Assembly (NCBI RefSeq): GCF_000233455.1
Contig: NZ_JH376421.1
Location: 651,007-694,452, forward strand
From: [Clostridium] citroniae WAL-17108
GTDB taxonomy: Bacteria > Bacillota > Clostridia > Lachnospirales > Lachnospiraceae
Direction: 5' to 3'
Length of the DNA stretch: 43,446 bases
Shown in pieces: positions 15,888 to 24,758 of this stretch. The notes under the pieces were generated by a model. That model was not told the origin of the DNA, ran no database searches, and saw only the letters and a list, made by a program, of their open reading frames with translations. The position numbers and the translations under genes were made by a program. The first letter of the stretch is position 1, and every line of letters starts with the position of its first letter.

Positions 15888-16811
15888 CTAACGAATAGAT
15901 TCAATCATTTCCACAATCCGCTCTAATTCTGCTTCCGAATAATATTCAATCTCTATCCGGCCCTTATTCTTGTCCTTATTATGGATACTTACCTTTGTAC
16001 CCATAATGGTTTTCATTCTATCTTCCAGATTCTGGTATATGATAGCAAGGGTTTCATCCTTGGACTTTTCCTTCTTTTCCTCATGACCATCAGCCGCATC
16101 CTTAGCTAAACGTTTTACCAGACGCTCTGTCTCCCTGACACTCAAAGCTCCATCTAAAATAAGCCTTGCTGCTTTTAACTGAAGCACTTTGTCATCTAAT
16201 GACAGTAATGCCCGGGCATGTCCACTGGATATAAGGTTCTGTATGAGCATTTCCTGTATTTGTTCATCCAGTTTCAAAAGTCTCATGGAGTTTGTTATGG
16301 TGGCCCTATTTTTTGCAACCCTGACTGCAATCTCTTCCTGAGTTAAATGGAATTCTTTTACCAGCTGCTGGTAAGCCAAGGCTTCCTCAATTGGATTTAA
16401 GTCAGCCCTCTGCACATTCTCTATCAGTGCGATCTCCATACTTTCCTGTTTGCTATACTCTCTTAGTACAACTGGAATTTCCTTTAAGCCCGCGATTTTC
16501 GCGGCCCGCCATCTGCGTTCTCCGGCTATGATCTCATAAAAGGTCCCTTTTTTCTGTACTAAAAGCGGCTGAAGAACACCGTACCGTTTAATGGATTCAG
16601 CCAGTTCACAAAGCTGTTCCTCGTTGAAATCCTTTCTCGGCTGCTCTTTGTTTGGTTCAATCAAAGCCAGCTTGATCATCAACTCGCTGCCCTTTTCTTC
16701 CCCTTTATCAGTTGCCGCCGCCTTGGCTTTCGCAATATCTTCTTCGCTTTCTTTTATAACATCCTCACCAAAAATGGCACCCAATCCTTTTCCTAAACCC
16801 TTCTTTGCCAT
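15888..16811 (-). CDS. parB: chromosome-partitioning protein ParB (Spo0J)
   Basis: CTP-dependent DNA clamp that loads on parS and spreads, helping origin segregation and SMC loading. The 307-aa protein has the N-terminal KGLGKGLGAIFG motif that contacts ParA, the CTPase motif GERRWRAAK, LIENVQRADLNPIEEA, the parS-binding helix-turn-helix (TQEEIAVRVAKNRATITNSM) and a C-terminal dimerisation region ending ELERIVEMIESI. The ATG shares one base with the parA stop (TAATG). Three matching parS sites lie within 3 kb upstream. Confidence 0.97.
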   Translation of the reverse strand: MAKKGLGKGLGAIFGEDVIKESEEDIAKAKAAATDKGEEKGSELMIKLALIEPNKEQPRKDFNEEQLCELAESIKRYGVLQPLLVQKKGTFYEIIAGERRWRAAKIAGLKEIPVVLREYSKQESMEIALIENVQRADLNPIEEALAYQQLVKEFHLTQEEIAVRVAKNRATITNSMRLLKLDEQIQEMLIQNLISSGHARALLSLDDKVLQLKAARLILDGALSVRETERLVKRLAKDAADGHEEKKEKSKDETLAIIYQNLEDRMKTIMGTKVSIHNKDKNKGRIEIEYYSEAELERIVEMIESIR

Positions 16812-17581
16812 TACAACTCTTCTCCTCTGCTCATTACTTCTGCCGCAAGCATTCTATAGCTTTCAGCCCCCGTTGATCTGGAATCATAGAAATTAATTGA
16901 CATACCATGGCTGGGAGCTTCGGCCAAACGGACATTTCTTGGAATAATGGTTTTATAAATTGTTCGGTTTAAACTGCTTTTAACACTTTCCACAACCTCC
17001 AAGGAAAGGTTAGTCCTTGCATCATACATGGTGAATACCACACCCTCCAGTTCCAAACCCGGGTTCAGCTTCCGCTTCACAAGATCTACTGTTTTTAGTA
17101 CCTGATTCAGTCCCTCCAGAGCATAATACTCACATTGTATGGGAACCAGCACCGTATCCGCTGCTGTCAGTGCATTGATTGTCAATATATTTAAAGATGG
17201 GGGACAGTCAATCAGAATAAAATCATATGTATCACGTACCTGATTCAGACAATTACTGAGAAGTTTTTCTTTATCTTCCACTTCCTGAAACTCGATTTCC
17301 GCACCTGCCAGGTTCATGTCCGAGGGCAAAATATCAAGATTCGGCTGTATCTCATTTATAATACACTCCTCAACAGGTTCCTCTTCGATCAGCATGTCAT
17401 ATACTGTTTTATCAAAATCCTCCCGTTCCAATCCCAGACCACTGCTGGCATTTCCTTGGGGATCAAAATCCACCAGCATTACCTTTTGACCGGCCTCAGC
17501 CAGACAGGCGGCAAGATTAATAGCCGTGGTCGTTTTCCCAACCCCGCCCTTCTGATTGGTTATAGTTATTATTCGTCCCAT
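16811..17581 (-). CDS. parA: chromosome-partitioning ATPase ParA (Soj)
   Basis: Deviant Walker-type ATPase that works with ParB to segregate origins and, in Bacillus, regulates DnaA. The 256-aa protein shows the deviant Walker A NQKGGVGKTTTAINLA near the N-terminus, the DFDPQGNASSGLG switch and DCPPSLNILTINAL. ATG 17581 follows AAAGGAATCAATACAA. It is the first gene of the parA-parB-DUF4446 operon, with an extended -10 promoter and a parS palindrome upstream, consistent with autoregulation by ParB. Confidence 0.97.
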   Translation of the reverse strand: MGRIITITNQKGGVGKTTTAINLAACLAEAGQKVMLVDFDPQGNASSGLGLEREDFDKTVYDMLIEEEPVEECIINEIQPNLDILPSDMNLAGAEIEFQEVEDKEKLLSNCLNQVRDTYDFILIDCPPSLNILTINALTAADTVLVPIQCEYYALEGLNQVLKTVDLVKRKLNPGLELEGVVFTMYDARTNLSLEVVESVKSSLNRTIYKTIIPRNVRLAEAPSHGMSINFYDSRSTGAESYRMLAAEVMSRGEEL

Positions 17582-17632
17582 TTGTATTGATTCCTTTCTC
17601 GAAAAAATAAGCCTTCTTCGATTACTTTTACG

Positions 17633-17641
17633 ATTATATCA
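17633..17641 (-). promoter_or_regulatory. extended -10 promoter of parAB
   Basis: TGATATAAT (17641-17633, minus strand) fits the TGn-TATAAT extended -10 form, 52 bp upstream of parA; no good -35 is present. The parS site at 17708-17723 is about 70 bp upstream. Confidence 0.55.
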
Positions 17642-17707
17642 CAACTCTAATTCTTTTCCTATGCATAATTCTTAGAAACTCATAATTTTACCGTTTTATA
17701 CAAAAAA

Positions 17708-17723
17708 TGTTTCACGTGAAACA
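17708..17723. promoter_or_regulatory. parS site 1
   Basis: TGTTTCACGTGAAACA matches the Bacillus-type parS consensus TGTTNCACGTGAAACA at all positions. It sits at the centre of a 26-bp perfect palindrome (17703-17728) between the divergent parA and hydrolase genes. ParB binding here could influence both promoters. Confidence 0.96.
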
Positions 17724-17768
17724 TTTTTATGTCATAAAACTCTTAAGAATAATTTAATCCTCTACCCG

Positions 17769-17797
17769 TTGTAATAGCCCCCAGCTTGTATTATAAT
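17769..17797 (+). promoter_or_regulatory. sigma-A promoter of the hydrolase-like gene
   Basis: TTGTAA (17769-17774), 17-bp spacer, TATAAT (17792-17797), 35 bp before the ATG at 17833. Confidence 0.7.
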
Positions 17798-17832
17798 AGA
17801 TAAAACAACCAAAACCAGGAGAGTATAATTGA

Positions 17833-18783
17833 ATGAAAACAAGAAGTAAATTATTAACATTACTCATACTGTCAGCTGGAGCAGCCACTACCACTGCTCT
17901 TATTAATAAAGCAATCAAACTATCAGCTACATCCCGTAATGTATTAGGTGAGCCGGAAGCTCTCTGTTACAAGTGGCGGCTGGGTAATATTTATTACACC
18001 AGGACCGGCAGTGGAAAACCACTTCTCCTGGTCCATGACCTTACACCTGCTTCCAGCGGATACGAGTGGAAGAATCTGGTTGGTAAGCTTGCAGAAAATC
18101 ATACCGTCTATACCATTGATCTGTTAGGTTTTGGACGTTCAGAAAAGCCTAATTTGACTTATACCAATTATCTGTATGTACAGCTGCTCTGCGACTTCAT
18201 CAAGTCTGAGATCGGTCACCGGACTGATATGCTTTCTTCCGGTTCCTCGTCCACTCTGGGAATTATGGCATGTTCCAATTCCCCGGAACTGTTTGACCAG
18301 CTTATGTTTATCAACCCTGAAAGCATTTTATCTTCCAGCCAATTGCCCGGAAAGAATGTAAAACTATACAAATTTATGTTGGATCTTCCAATTGTAGGAA
18401 CTTTAATCTATCACATATCATGCAGTAAACAGGCACTTACCAAAGAATTTATGACAAACTATTACTATAATCCTTATTCTGTAAGGGCGGGCATGATAGA
18501 TGCATATCATGAAGCAGCACATTTGGGAGAATCACCAAAATCTATATATGCCAGTCTCGAGTGCAATTATGTGAAATGTAATATTGTAAATGCTTTAAAA
18601 AAGATAGATAACAGCATTTATTTGATAGGTGGCGCTGCTCTTGATGAAATGGAAGAACTGATGTCGGAATATAAGGACTATAATCCGGCCGTGGAGACAG
18701 CTTCTATTCCCAACACAAAGCTCACTCCTCATTTAGAAAAGCCCTCTGAGGTTTACCAGTTAATTCAAACCTTCCTATCATAG
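17833..18783 (+). CDS. alpha/beta-hydrolase fold protein, probably membrane-anchored
   Basis: A 316-aa protein with a hydrophobic N-terminus (LLTLLILSAGAATTTALI) that is a signal or anchor, then an alpha/beta-hydrolase domain: oxyanion-type PLLLVHDL (~63-70), DLLGFGRSEKP (96-106), nucleophile-elbow position SSGSSSTLG (~135-143) and a C-terminal TPHLEKPSEV with the likely catalytic His. The elbow reads G-S-S-S-T, not the standard GxSxG, so activity is uncertain. CAGGAGAG lies 12 bases before the ATG. It is flanked by parS sites 1 and 2 but belongs to no clear operon. Substrate unknown. Confidence 0.8.
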   Translation: MKTRSKLLTLLILSAGAATTTALINKAIKLSATSRNVLGEPEALCYKWRLGNIYYTRTGSGKPLLLVHDLTPASSGYEWKNLVGKLAENHTVYTIDLLGFGRSEKPNLTYTNYLYVQLLCDFIKSEIGHRTDMLSSGSSSTLGIMACSNSPELFDQLMFINPESILSSSQLPGKNVKLYKFMLDLPIVGTLIYHISCSKQALTKEFMTNYYYNPYSVRAGMIDAYHEAAHLGESPKSIYASLECNYVKCNIVNALKKIDNSIYLIGGAALDEMEELMSEYKDYNPAVETASIPNTKLTPHLEKPSEVYQLIQTFLS

Positions 18784-18792
18784 CTTTAAATA

Positions 18793-18808
18793 TGTTTCAC
18801 GTGAAACA
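18793..18808. promoter_or_regulatory. parS site 2
   Basis: Identical 16-mer TGTTTCACGTGAAACA, 9 bp after the stop of the hydrolase-like gene and 2 bp before a terminator stem. Confidence 0.96.
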
Positions 18809-18810
18809 TC

Positions 18811-18848
18811 CGGTTCGGATACCATTGATCCGAACCGTTTTATTTATT
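18811..18848 (+). terminator. intrinsic terminator after the hydrolase-like gene
   Basis: Perfect 10-bp stem CGGTTCGGAT / ATCCGAACCG (18811-18820, 18828-18837) followed by TTTTATTTATT. Confidence 0.8.
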
Positions 18849-18873
18849 ATCTCAAGGAAAGGAAATAATTCAT

Positions 18874-19707
18874 ATGATACGAATAGGATGCCATTTATCC
18901 TCATCAAAAGGGTACCAAGCAATGGCAAAAGATGCAGTCAAAATTGATGCCAATACTTTCCAGTTCTTTACTCGGAATCCAAGAGGTGGAAATGCTAAAG
19001 CAATTGACGAAAAAGATGTAAAAGCTTTTTTACTTAAAACAGAGGAGGAAGACATCTCTCCTATCCTGGCGCACGCCCCTTACACTTTAAATGCTTGTTC
19101 CGCAGATCCAAAGTTACGGGATTTCGCCAAACGTACCATGGCAGACGATCTTGTAAGAATGGAGTATACACCGGGGAATATGTATAACTTTCATCCGGGA
19201 TGCCATGTCAAACAGGGGGTGGATGTTGGTGTTTCATATATAGCTGAAATGCTCAATGAAATTCTCACTTCCGATCAGACCACTACTGTCCTGCTGGAAA
19301 CCATGGCGGGCAAAGGCAGTGAGATCGGTGCGACATTTCAAGAGTTAAAACAAATTCTTGATTTAGTAGATTTATCAGACCATATGGGAGTATGTCTGGA
19401 TACCTGTCATGTGTGGGACGGAGGATATGATATCGCCAATCATTTAGAAGAAGTACTGGACGAGTTTGATCAGGTGATTGGGCTAAATCGTCTAAAAGCA
19501 ATTCACTTAAATGACAGCCAAAACCCATTGGGCGCACATAAGGACAGACACGCCAGACTTGGCGAAGGTCACATAGGAATTGATACTTTTTATAAAATTG
19601 TGACTCATCCCATTTTAAGCAAGCTTCCATTCTATTTAGAAACTCCGAATGATTTAGATGGCTATAGGAGAGAAATTCACATGATGCGGGAAGCTGCTGA
19701 TTTATAA
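18874..19707 (+). CDS. nfo: endonuclease IV (apurinic/apyrimidinic endonuclease)
   Basis: Base-excision repair enzyme that cuts 5' of abasic sites. The 277-aa TIM-barrel protein shows the family start [26 protein letters not shown] (Zn ligand His), [43 protein letters not shown] and LETPND, which together supply the three-zinc site residues. AAGGAAAGGAAA precedes ATG 18874. It is separated from the hydrolase gene by a terminator, so is probably transcribed alone, and converges on rsmG. Confidence 0.97.
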   Translation: MIRIGCHLSSSKGYQAMAKDAVKIDANTFQFFTRNPRGGNAKAIDEKDVKAFLLKTEEEDISPILAHAPYTLNACSADPKLRDFAKRTMADDLVRMEYTPGNMYNFHPGCHVKQGVDVGVSYIAEMLNEILTSDQTTTVLLETMAGKGSEIGATFQELKQILDLVDLSDHMGVCLDTCHVWDGGYDIANHLEEVLDEFDQVIGLNRLKAIHLNDSQNPLGAHKDRHARLGEGHIGIDTFYKIVTHPILSKLPFYLETPNDLDGYRREIHMMREAADL

Positions 19708-19737
19708 TTAAATATTAGAAATAGGTTTTTACTACAA

Positions 19738-19785
19738 ATAAGAAAAGAGGAAATGTTTCACGTGAAACATTTCCTCTTTTCTTAT
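19738..19785. terminator. bidirectional terminator palindrome between nfo and rsmG, with parS at its centre
   Basis: A perfect 48-bp palindrome (24-bp arms, centre between 19761 and 19762) spans most of the 83-bp gap between the convergent nfo and rsmG genes. The outer arms are A-rich on one side and T-rich on the other (CTTTTCTTAT), as for bidirectional terminators. The inner 16 bp are a parS site. Confidence 0.8.
19754..19769. promoter_or_regulatory. parS site 3
   Basis: Third identical TGTTTCACGTGAAACA, forming the tip of the nfo/rsmG terminator palindrome. Confidence 0.96.
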
Positions 19786-19790
19786 ATCAA

Positions 19791-20549
19791 TTATTTTAAC
19801 GGTTCTCTGGTAGGCATTCCCGCCTTACGTGGATACTTTTTTGAGATTGCCTTAATTTTCTCAATTACCACAAGGGATCTGGCAGCATCTGTGCCTGGAA
19901 GCAAAAACTTTTTAACCATCTTTTGCTCTCCTCCCAGCAGTCCAATCGCTCTTTGCGCCTGAACCAACTCCTCGTCAATCTCCCCGGACTTATAAGGTAC
20001 AAAATATCCGCCAACCTTAACAAATGGCATACAATACTCAGAAAGAGATGCCAAATTGGCAACTGCCCTGGACACACATAGATCATAGGTCTCCCGGTGT
20101 TCCGCCAACCGTCCCGCATCCTCGGCTCTGCCATGAACAAATGTGACATTCTCCAAATTAAGAGCATCACATACTTCTTCAAGAAATTTTATTCGTTTAT
20201 TCAAGGAATCCAGAAGAGTTACACGAATTCCTGGAAAAACAATTTTTAATGGAATACCCGGGAAACCGGCCCCTGTACCAACATCAATGATCCGGCTGTT
20301 CTCAAACCAGCCCACCCCCTGTTTTCCTGTTTTTTCCATTTCCTGAATTATAGCAAAAAGTGACAAGCTGTCACTAAAATGTTTTGTCACAACCTCATGT
20401 TCCTCAGTAATGGCAGTGAGGTTCATTACCTTGTTCTTCTCCACCAGCATTTCATAATAGGTGAAAAACTGATCCATCTGATGTTCACTTAGTCTGATGC
20501 CCAGCTGATCCAATTCCCTTTTCATCTGATCTAAAAATGTTTCTGTCAT
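19791..20549 (-). CDS. rsmG: 16S rRNA m7G527 methyltransferase RsmG (GidB)
   Basis: SAM-dependent methyltransferase for G527 of 16S rRNA; loss gives low-level streptomycin resistance in other bacteria. Motif I IDVGTGAGFPGIPLKI, then TLLDSLNKRIKFLEEV and VSRAVANLASLSEYC are clear. I start at ATG 20549 (MTETFLDQ, 252 aa), because GTGAGGAG is just upstream; the GTG at 20561 would overlap that ribosome-binding site. It follows mnmG by 18 bp in the usual gidA-gidB order. Confidence 0.96.
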   Translation of the reverse strand: MTETFLDQMKRELDQLGIRLSEHQMDQFFTYYEMLVEKNKVMNLTAITEEHEVVTKHFSDSLSLFAIIQEMEKTGKQGVGWFENSRIIDVGTGAGFPGIPLKIVFPGIRVTLLDSLNKRIKFLEEVCDALNLENVTFVHGRAEDAGRLAEHRETYDLCVSRAVANLASLSEYCMPFVKVGGYFVPYKSGEIDEELVQAQRAIGLLGGEQKMVKKFLLPGTDAARSLVVIEKIKAISKKYPRKAGMPTREPLK

Positions 20550-20567
20550 ATAGCTCCTCACTGTTTC

Positions 20568-22442
20568 TCACTGTTTTCTCGTGAAATGCACCAGCAATAC
20601 GGAAATATCTGCCGGTGAAACACCGGATATCCGGGAGGCCTGTCCAATGGTGGCGGGCTGCACCTTATTCAGCTTCTGGACCGCCTCCCTGCGCAGGCTG
20701 TTTACCTCAGAATAATCAAAATTCTCAGGCAGTTTCTTATTTTCCAACTTTCCGAACTGTTCTACCTGTTGAAGCTGGCGTTTAATATAACCCTCATATT
20801 TAATCTCAATATTCACCTGCTCCCTTACGTCAGCAGCAAGTTCAGGTCTTTCCTCATCCAGTTCCTCCAGCTTATCATAATCAAGCTCAGGCCTTTTGAT
20901 CAGCTCTGCCAGTGTGATTCCTGACTTCAGCTGAGTACTTCCATATTTTTCCATACATACCCGGGTTTTTGGATTTAATCCAACCACCGTGCGGCCAAGC
21001 CTTTTAATTTCAAGATCAATGGCCTCCATCTTATGGATCAGCTGTTCATACTCCTTATCACTTACAAGTCCTATGTCATGTCCTATTTTTCTAAGCCTTA
21101 TATCAGCATTATCCTGTCTGAGAAGAAGCCTGTATTCAGCTCTGGATGTCATCATCCTATAAGGCTCATGGTTTTCCTTGGTTACCAGATCATCGATCAG
21201 CACGCCTATATACGCCTGGGAACGGCTGAGAACAACCTGGTCCCTTCCCGTTATCTTCATGGCGGCATTTACACCAGCCATAAATCCCTGAACAGCCGCC
21301 TCCTCATAACCGGAGGATCCATTAAACTGCCCGCCTGCGTAAAGGCCGGATATCTTCTTAAACTCCAGTGTTGGTTTAAGCTGAAGGGCATTAATACAGT
21401 CATATTCAATGGCATAGGCATTCCTTACAATCTGAACATGCTCCAGTCCCGGCACAGTTCTGTACATTGCATACTGTACATCTTCAGGCAGGGAACTGCT
21501 CATTCCACCCAGGTACATTTCACTGGTATAAAGGCCTTCCGGCTCCACAAACACCTGATGGCGGTCCTTGTCCGGAAACTTTACCACCTTATCCTCAATG
21601 GAAGGACAGTACCTTGGTCCGGTTCCCTCAATGGCTCCTGAAAACAGGGGGGAACGGTCCAGATTATCTCTGATGATCCTGTGAGTCTCTTGATTTGTAT
21701 AAGTCAGCCAGCAGGATACCTGCTCCTTTTGGACACTTTCCGGATCCGTGGAAAATGAAAACGGCACCACTCTCTCATCCCCAAACTGCTCCTCCATCTT
21801 TGAGAAGTCAATGCTCTTTTTATCTACCCTGGCAGGAGTCCCTGTCTTAAACCGGAACATCTCAATACCATTAGCCTTCAGGGAATCTGTAAGATGGTTA
21901 GCTGCCTGCAGCCCATTGGGACCTGTAGGATTGCTCACATCCCCATAGATACATCTTGCCTTCAGATAGGTTCCCGTACAGAGGATCACGCATTTCGCCC
22001 TGTACAGAGCGCCGGAAAATGTACGTACTCCCTGTATCTTTCCATCCTCCACCACTATTTCAGACACCTCAGCCTGACGTATGGTAAGATGATCCGTCTG
22101 TTCCAGGGTCTTTCTCATCTGTCTGCTGTAATCCTGTTTATCGGCTTGAGCCCGCAGGGAATGGACAGCCGGTCCCTTGGATTCATTGAGCATTTTCGAC
22201 TGGATAAAAGACTTGTCAATATTCTTTCCCATCTCTCCGCCCAAAGCGTCCAGTTCCCGTACCAGATGTCCCTTGGAACTGCCACCCACATTGGGGTTAC
22301 ACGGCATCAGCGCAATGCTGTCCACACTCACCGTAAACATGATAGTTTCAAGCCCCAGACGCGCACAGGCCAGCGATGCTTCACAGCCGGCATGTCCGGC
22401 TCCCACAACTACAATATCATATGTTTCTTCCAAATATGGCAT
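20568..22442 (-). CDS. mnmG: tRNA uridine-5-carboxymethylaminomethyl modification enzyme MnmG (GidA)
   Basis: FAD-dependent partner of MnmE in modifying U34 of several tRNAs. Visible: N-terminal FAD site [70 protein letters not shown] and the C-terminal [11 protein letters not shown] helix bundle that contacts MnmE. I prefer ATG 22442 (MPYLEETYD, 624 aa), with AGAGGA ten bases upstream; the ATG at 22463 lies very close to the mnmE stop and has a poorer site. Part of the mnmE-mnmG-rsmG unit. Confidence 0.96.
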   Translation of the reverse strand: MPYLEETYDIVVVGAGHAGCEASLACARLGLETIMFTVSVDSIALMPCNPNVGGSSKGHLVRELDALGGEMGKNIDKSFIQSKMLNESKGPAVHSLRAQADKQDYSRQMRKTLEQTDHLTIRQAEVSEIVVEDGKIQGVRTFSGALYRAKCVILCTGTYLKARCIYGDVSNPTGPNGLQAANHLTDSLKANGIEMFRFKTGTPARVDKKSIDFSKMEEQFGDERVVPFSFSTDPESVQKEQVSCWLTYTNQETHRIIRDNLDRSPLFSGAIEGTGPRYCPSIEDKVVKFPDKDRHQVFVEPEGLYTSEMYLGGMSSSLPEDVQYAMYRTVPGLEHVQIVRNAYAIEYDCINALQLKPTLEFKKISGLYAGGQFNGSSGYEEAAVQGFMAGVNAAMKITGRDQVVLSRSQAYIGVLIDDLVTKENHEPYRMMTSRAEYRLLLRQDNADIRLRKIGHDIGLVSDKEYEQLIHKMEAIDLEIKRLGRTVVGLNPKTRVCMEKYGSTQLKSGITLAELIKRPELDYDKLEELDEERPELAADVREQVNIEIKYEGYIKRQLQQVEQFGKLENKKLPENFDYSEVNSLRREAVQKLNKVQPATIGQASRISGVSPADISVLLVHFTRKQ

Positions 22443-22470
22443 AATTCCATGATCCTCTTTCATTTAAAAA

Positions 22471-23850
22471 CTATTTCCCCATACAGAACCTGGCAAATAT
22501 CTCATTCACCAGATCATCATCCACTGCCTCACCAATGATCAAGCCCAGCTGTTCATAGGCATCCATAAGATCAATGGAATAAAAATCCTCCGGCATCTGG
22601 TCCTCAATGCTTCCCCTCACCATCTCAAGGCTTTTAAGGGCCTCCTCCAAAGCTTCCTTATGGCGCACATTTGTTATATAAACCTGATCATTAAACTTAA
22701 GCTCGCCGTGATAAAACAGATGTCTGATCTCCAGCTCCAACTCCCCGATCCCCTGTTCTTCCTTTGCGGACACGGGAATCACCTTCTGCCCGCACATTTT
22801 CTCCAGGTCATCCTTTTCCACCACAATCTGAAGGTCTGATTTATTCAGCAGTATAATGGATTTCCTGCCACGGATAAACTCCAGGATTTCCCTGTCGCTC
22901 TCATCCAACGGCCTGGAACCGTCCACCACAAATATGATCAGGTCCGCATCCCTGGCAGCCCTGCGCGCCCTGTCCACCCCAATCTTTTCCACCACGTCTT
23001 CTGTGTCCCGTATACCTGCCGTATCCACCACATTCAGGCTGATACCCTGTAGATAGATATGTTCTTCCAAGGTGTCCCTGGTAGTTCCGGCAATCTCAGT
23101 TACAATGGCCCTCTCCTCTCCCAGGAGCACATTCATAAGGGAAGACTTTCCCGCATTGGGTTTTCCCAGGATCACCGTTTTCACCCCTTCTGTCATAACC
23201 CTGCCGTCATCAGCGGACTCCACCAGCTCTCTCACCTGCGAGATCATGACCTCCAGTTCTCCCTTAAGCCCTGCGCTGTATCCGTCCAGGGAAATGTGTT
23301 CAGGGTCATCCAGAGCAGACTCAATAAATGCAATCTGATATAAGATCCCAGCCCTTAGATCCCTGATCCGTTTTGATACCGAACCGCTCAGCTGGCCGAC
23401 CGAACTTTTTAATGCATATTCATTGGTAGCATTAATCACGTCCGCCACCGCCTCGGCCTGGGACAGGTCGATCCTGCCGTTTAAAAATGCCCGCTTTGTA
23501 AATTCACCCGGCTGTGCGGTCCTTGCCCCGGCGTGGATCACTGCCTCCAGGATCTTTTTAACCATGAGGATCCCTCCATGGCAGTCTATCTCCACCGTGT
23601 CCTCGGCCGTATAACTGTGAGGCCCCTTCATGACCAGTACAAGGGCTTCATCCACCTTCTCATCCCCATCATAAATAAACCCGTAATGAACCGTATGAGA
23701 TCTGGCATTGCTCAGCTTTACCTGGTCCCCATTCTTATTCCGGTAAAGTTTATCGATCACTGAAAATGCCTCATCTCCGCTGATCCTCACAATGCCGATC
23801 CCGGAATTGCTCATTCCGGTGGCTATGGCTGCAATTGTATCTGTCTTCAT
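22471..23850 (-). CDS. mnmE: tRNA modification GTPase MnmE (TrmE)
   Basis: GTPase that forms the MnmEG complex for U34 modification. A 459-aa protein with an N-terminal folate-binding domain, a helical domain and an inserted G domain: G1 GKPNAGKSS (229-237), G3 DTAGIRDTED, G4 NKSD, and the conserved C-terminal Cys456 in FCMGK. ATG 23850 follows AAAGGATAGAAG. First gene after the terminator at 23902-23931; 28 bp to mnmG. Confidence 0.97.
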   Translation of the reverse strand: MKTDTIAAIATGMSNSGIGIVRISGDEAFSVIDKLYRNKNGDQVKLSNARSHTVHYGFIYDGDEKVDEALVLVMKGPHSYTAEDTVEIDCHGGILMVKKILEAVIHAGARTAQPGEFTKRAFLNGRIDLSQAEAVADVINATNEYALKSSVGQLSGSVSKRIRDLRAGILYQIAFIESALDDPEHISLDGYSAGLKGELEVMISQVRELVESADDGRVMTEGVKTVILGKPNAGKSSLMNVLLGEERAIVTEIAGTTRDTLEEHIYLQGISLNVVDTAGIRDTEDVVEKIGVDRARRAARDADLIIFVVDGSRPLDESDREILEFIRGRKSIILLNKSDLQIVVEKDDLEKMCGQKVIPVSAKEEQGIGELELEIRHLFYHGELKFNDQVYITNVRHKEALEEALKSLEMVRGSIEDQMPEDFYSIDLMDAYEQLGLIIGEAVDDDLVNEIFARFCMGK

Positions 23851-23901
23851 CTTCTATCCTTTCAAATACCGCTTTAAGGGGCACCCACGCGTAAGTAGCG
23901 C

Positions 23902-23931
23902 AAAAGGCCATTGCTAATGCAACAGCCTTTT
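23902..23931 (-). terminator. terminator between jag and mnmE
   Basis: AAAAGGC (23902-23908) pairs with GCCTTTT (23925-23931), with further internal pairing of TTGC and GCAA; the minus strand ends in a short T-run. It separates the rpmH-jag group from mnmE-mnmG-rsmG, though readthrough is likely to occur. Confidence 0.65.
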
Positions 23932-23948
23932 ATCTGAAACCTTACAAA

Positions 23949-24746
23949 TTACACCTCATCACCAGCAGCTGTCTCATCTGACGCTTCGGATGAACCATTG
24001 GAAGAATAATGGCTGCGGCGGTTATTATTTCCCTTATATCCGCCGGACCTGTCTGACCGGTCACGGTCGTAACGGCCACCCTTGCTCTTGTCGTAACGCC
24101 CTCTTCTGTCCCCTGAAGAAGCTTCCTTCTTAAGGGCGATCACCACGTGGCGGAAGGGCTCTTCGCCTTCACTTCTGGTAGTAACATACTTATCATTCTG
24201 AAGCGCTGCGTGAATGATCCTTCTCTCATAAGGATTCATTGGCTCCAGTGAAACCGGTCGTTTTGTCCTCTTCACCTTATAGGCAATATTCTTTGCCAGG
24301 GTTTCCAGGGTTTCCTTTCTTCTTTCACGGTAATTCTCCGTATCCAGTTTAACCCTCAGATATCCTTCCGTTCCCTTATTGACGATCAGGCTTACCAGGT
24401 ACTGGAGTGAATCCAGGGTCTGCCCTCTCTTGCCGATCAGGATCCCCATATCATCACCTTCCAGGTTCAGTGACAGTTCCTGCTCTTCCTCATTATATGC
24501 AGCCGTGATATTTACCTGCATGTTCATGGCCTCAAATATCTGCGACAGGAAATCCATGGCCCTGTCCTCAATGGTTTCCTTTTTCCTTGCACGAATAATG
24601 GCTGGTTTTGAACCGATTCCCAGGAATCCGGTGCTTCCTTTGTCAACCACTTCATATTCCAGCTTATCGCTGGTGGTCTGAAGTTCGATTAAAGCTTTTG
24701 TAACTGCATCGTCTACTGTCTTAGCAGTAACTGTAATCATATCCAT
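23949..24746 (-). CDS. jag: Jag/KhpB RNA-binding protein (SpoIIIJ-associated)
   Basis: A 265-aa cytoplasmic RNA-binding protein with the N-terminal Jag domain (GSTGFLGIGSKPA), a KH domain (ILIGKRGQTLDSLQYLVSL) and an R3H domain (LEPMNPYERRIIHAALQ). After residue ~210 comes a basic Arg/Gly/Tyr/Asp-rich tail (RRGRYDKSKGGRYDRDRSD) that looks like an RGG-type RNA-binding extension and is longer than in Bacillus Jag. AGGAGGGG lies six bases before ATG 24746. Directly after yidC (12 bp), the standard pairing. Confidence 0.95.
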   Translation of the reverse strand: MDMITVTAKTVDDAVTKALIELQTTSDKLEYEVVDKGSTGFLGIGSKPAIIRARKKETIEDRAMDFLSQIFEAMNMQVNITAAYNEEEQELSLNLEGDDMGILIGKRGQTLDSLQYLVSLIVNKGTEGYLRVKLDTENYRERRKETLETLAKNIAYKVKRTKRPVSLEPMNPYERRIIHAALQNDKYVTTRSEGEEPFRHVVIALKKEASSGDRRGRYDKSKGGRYDRDRSDRSGGYKGNNNRRSHYSSNGSSEASDETAAGDEV

Positions 24747-24758
24747 ACAGAACCCCTC

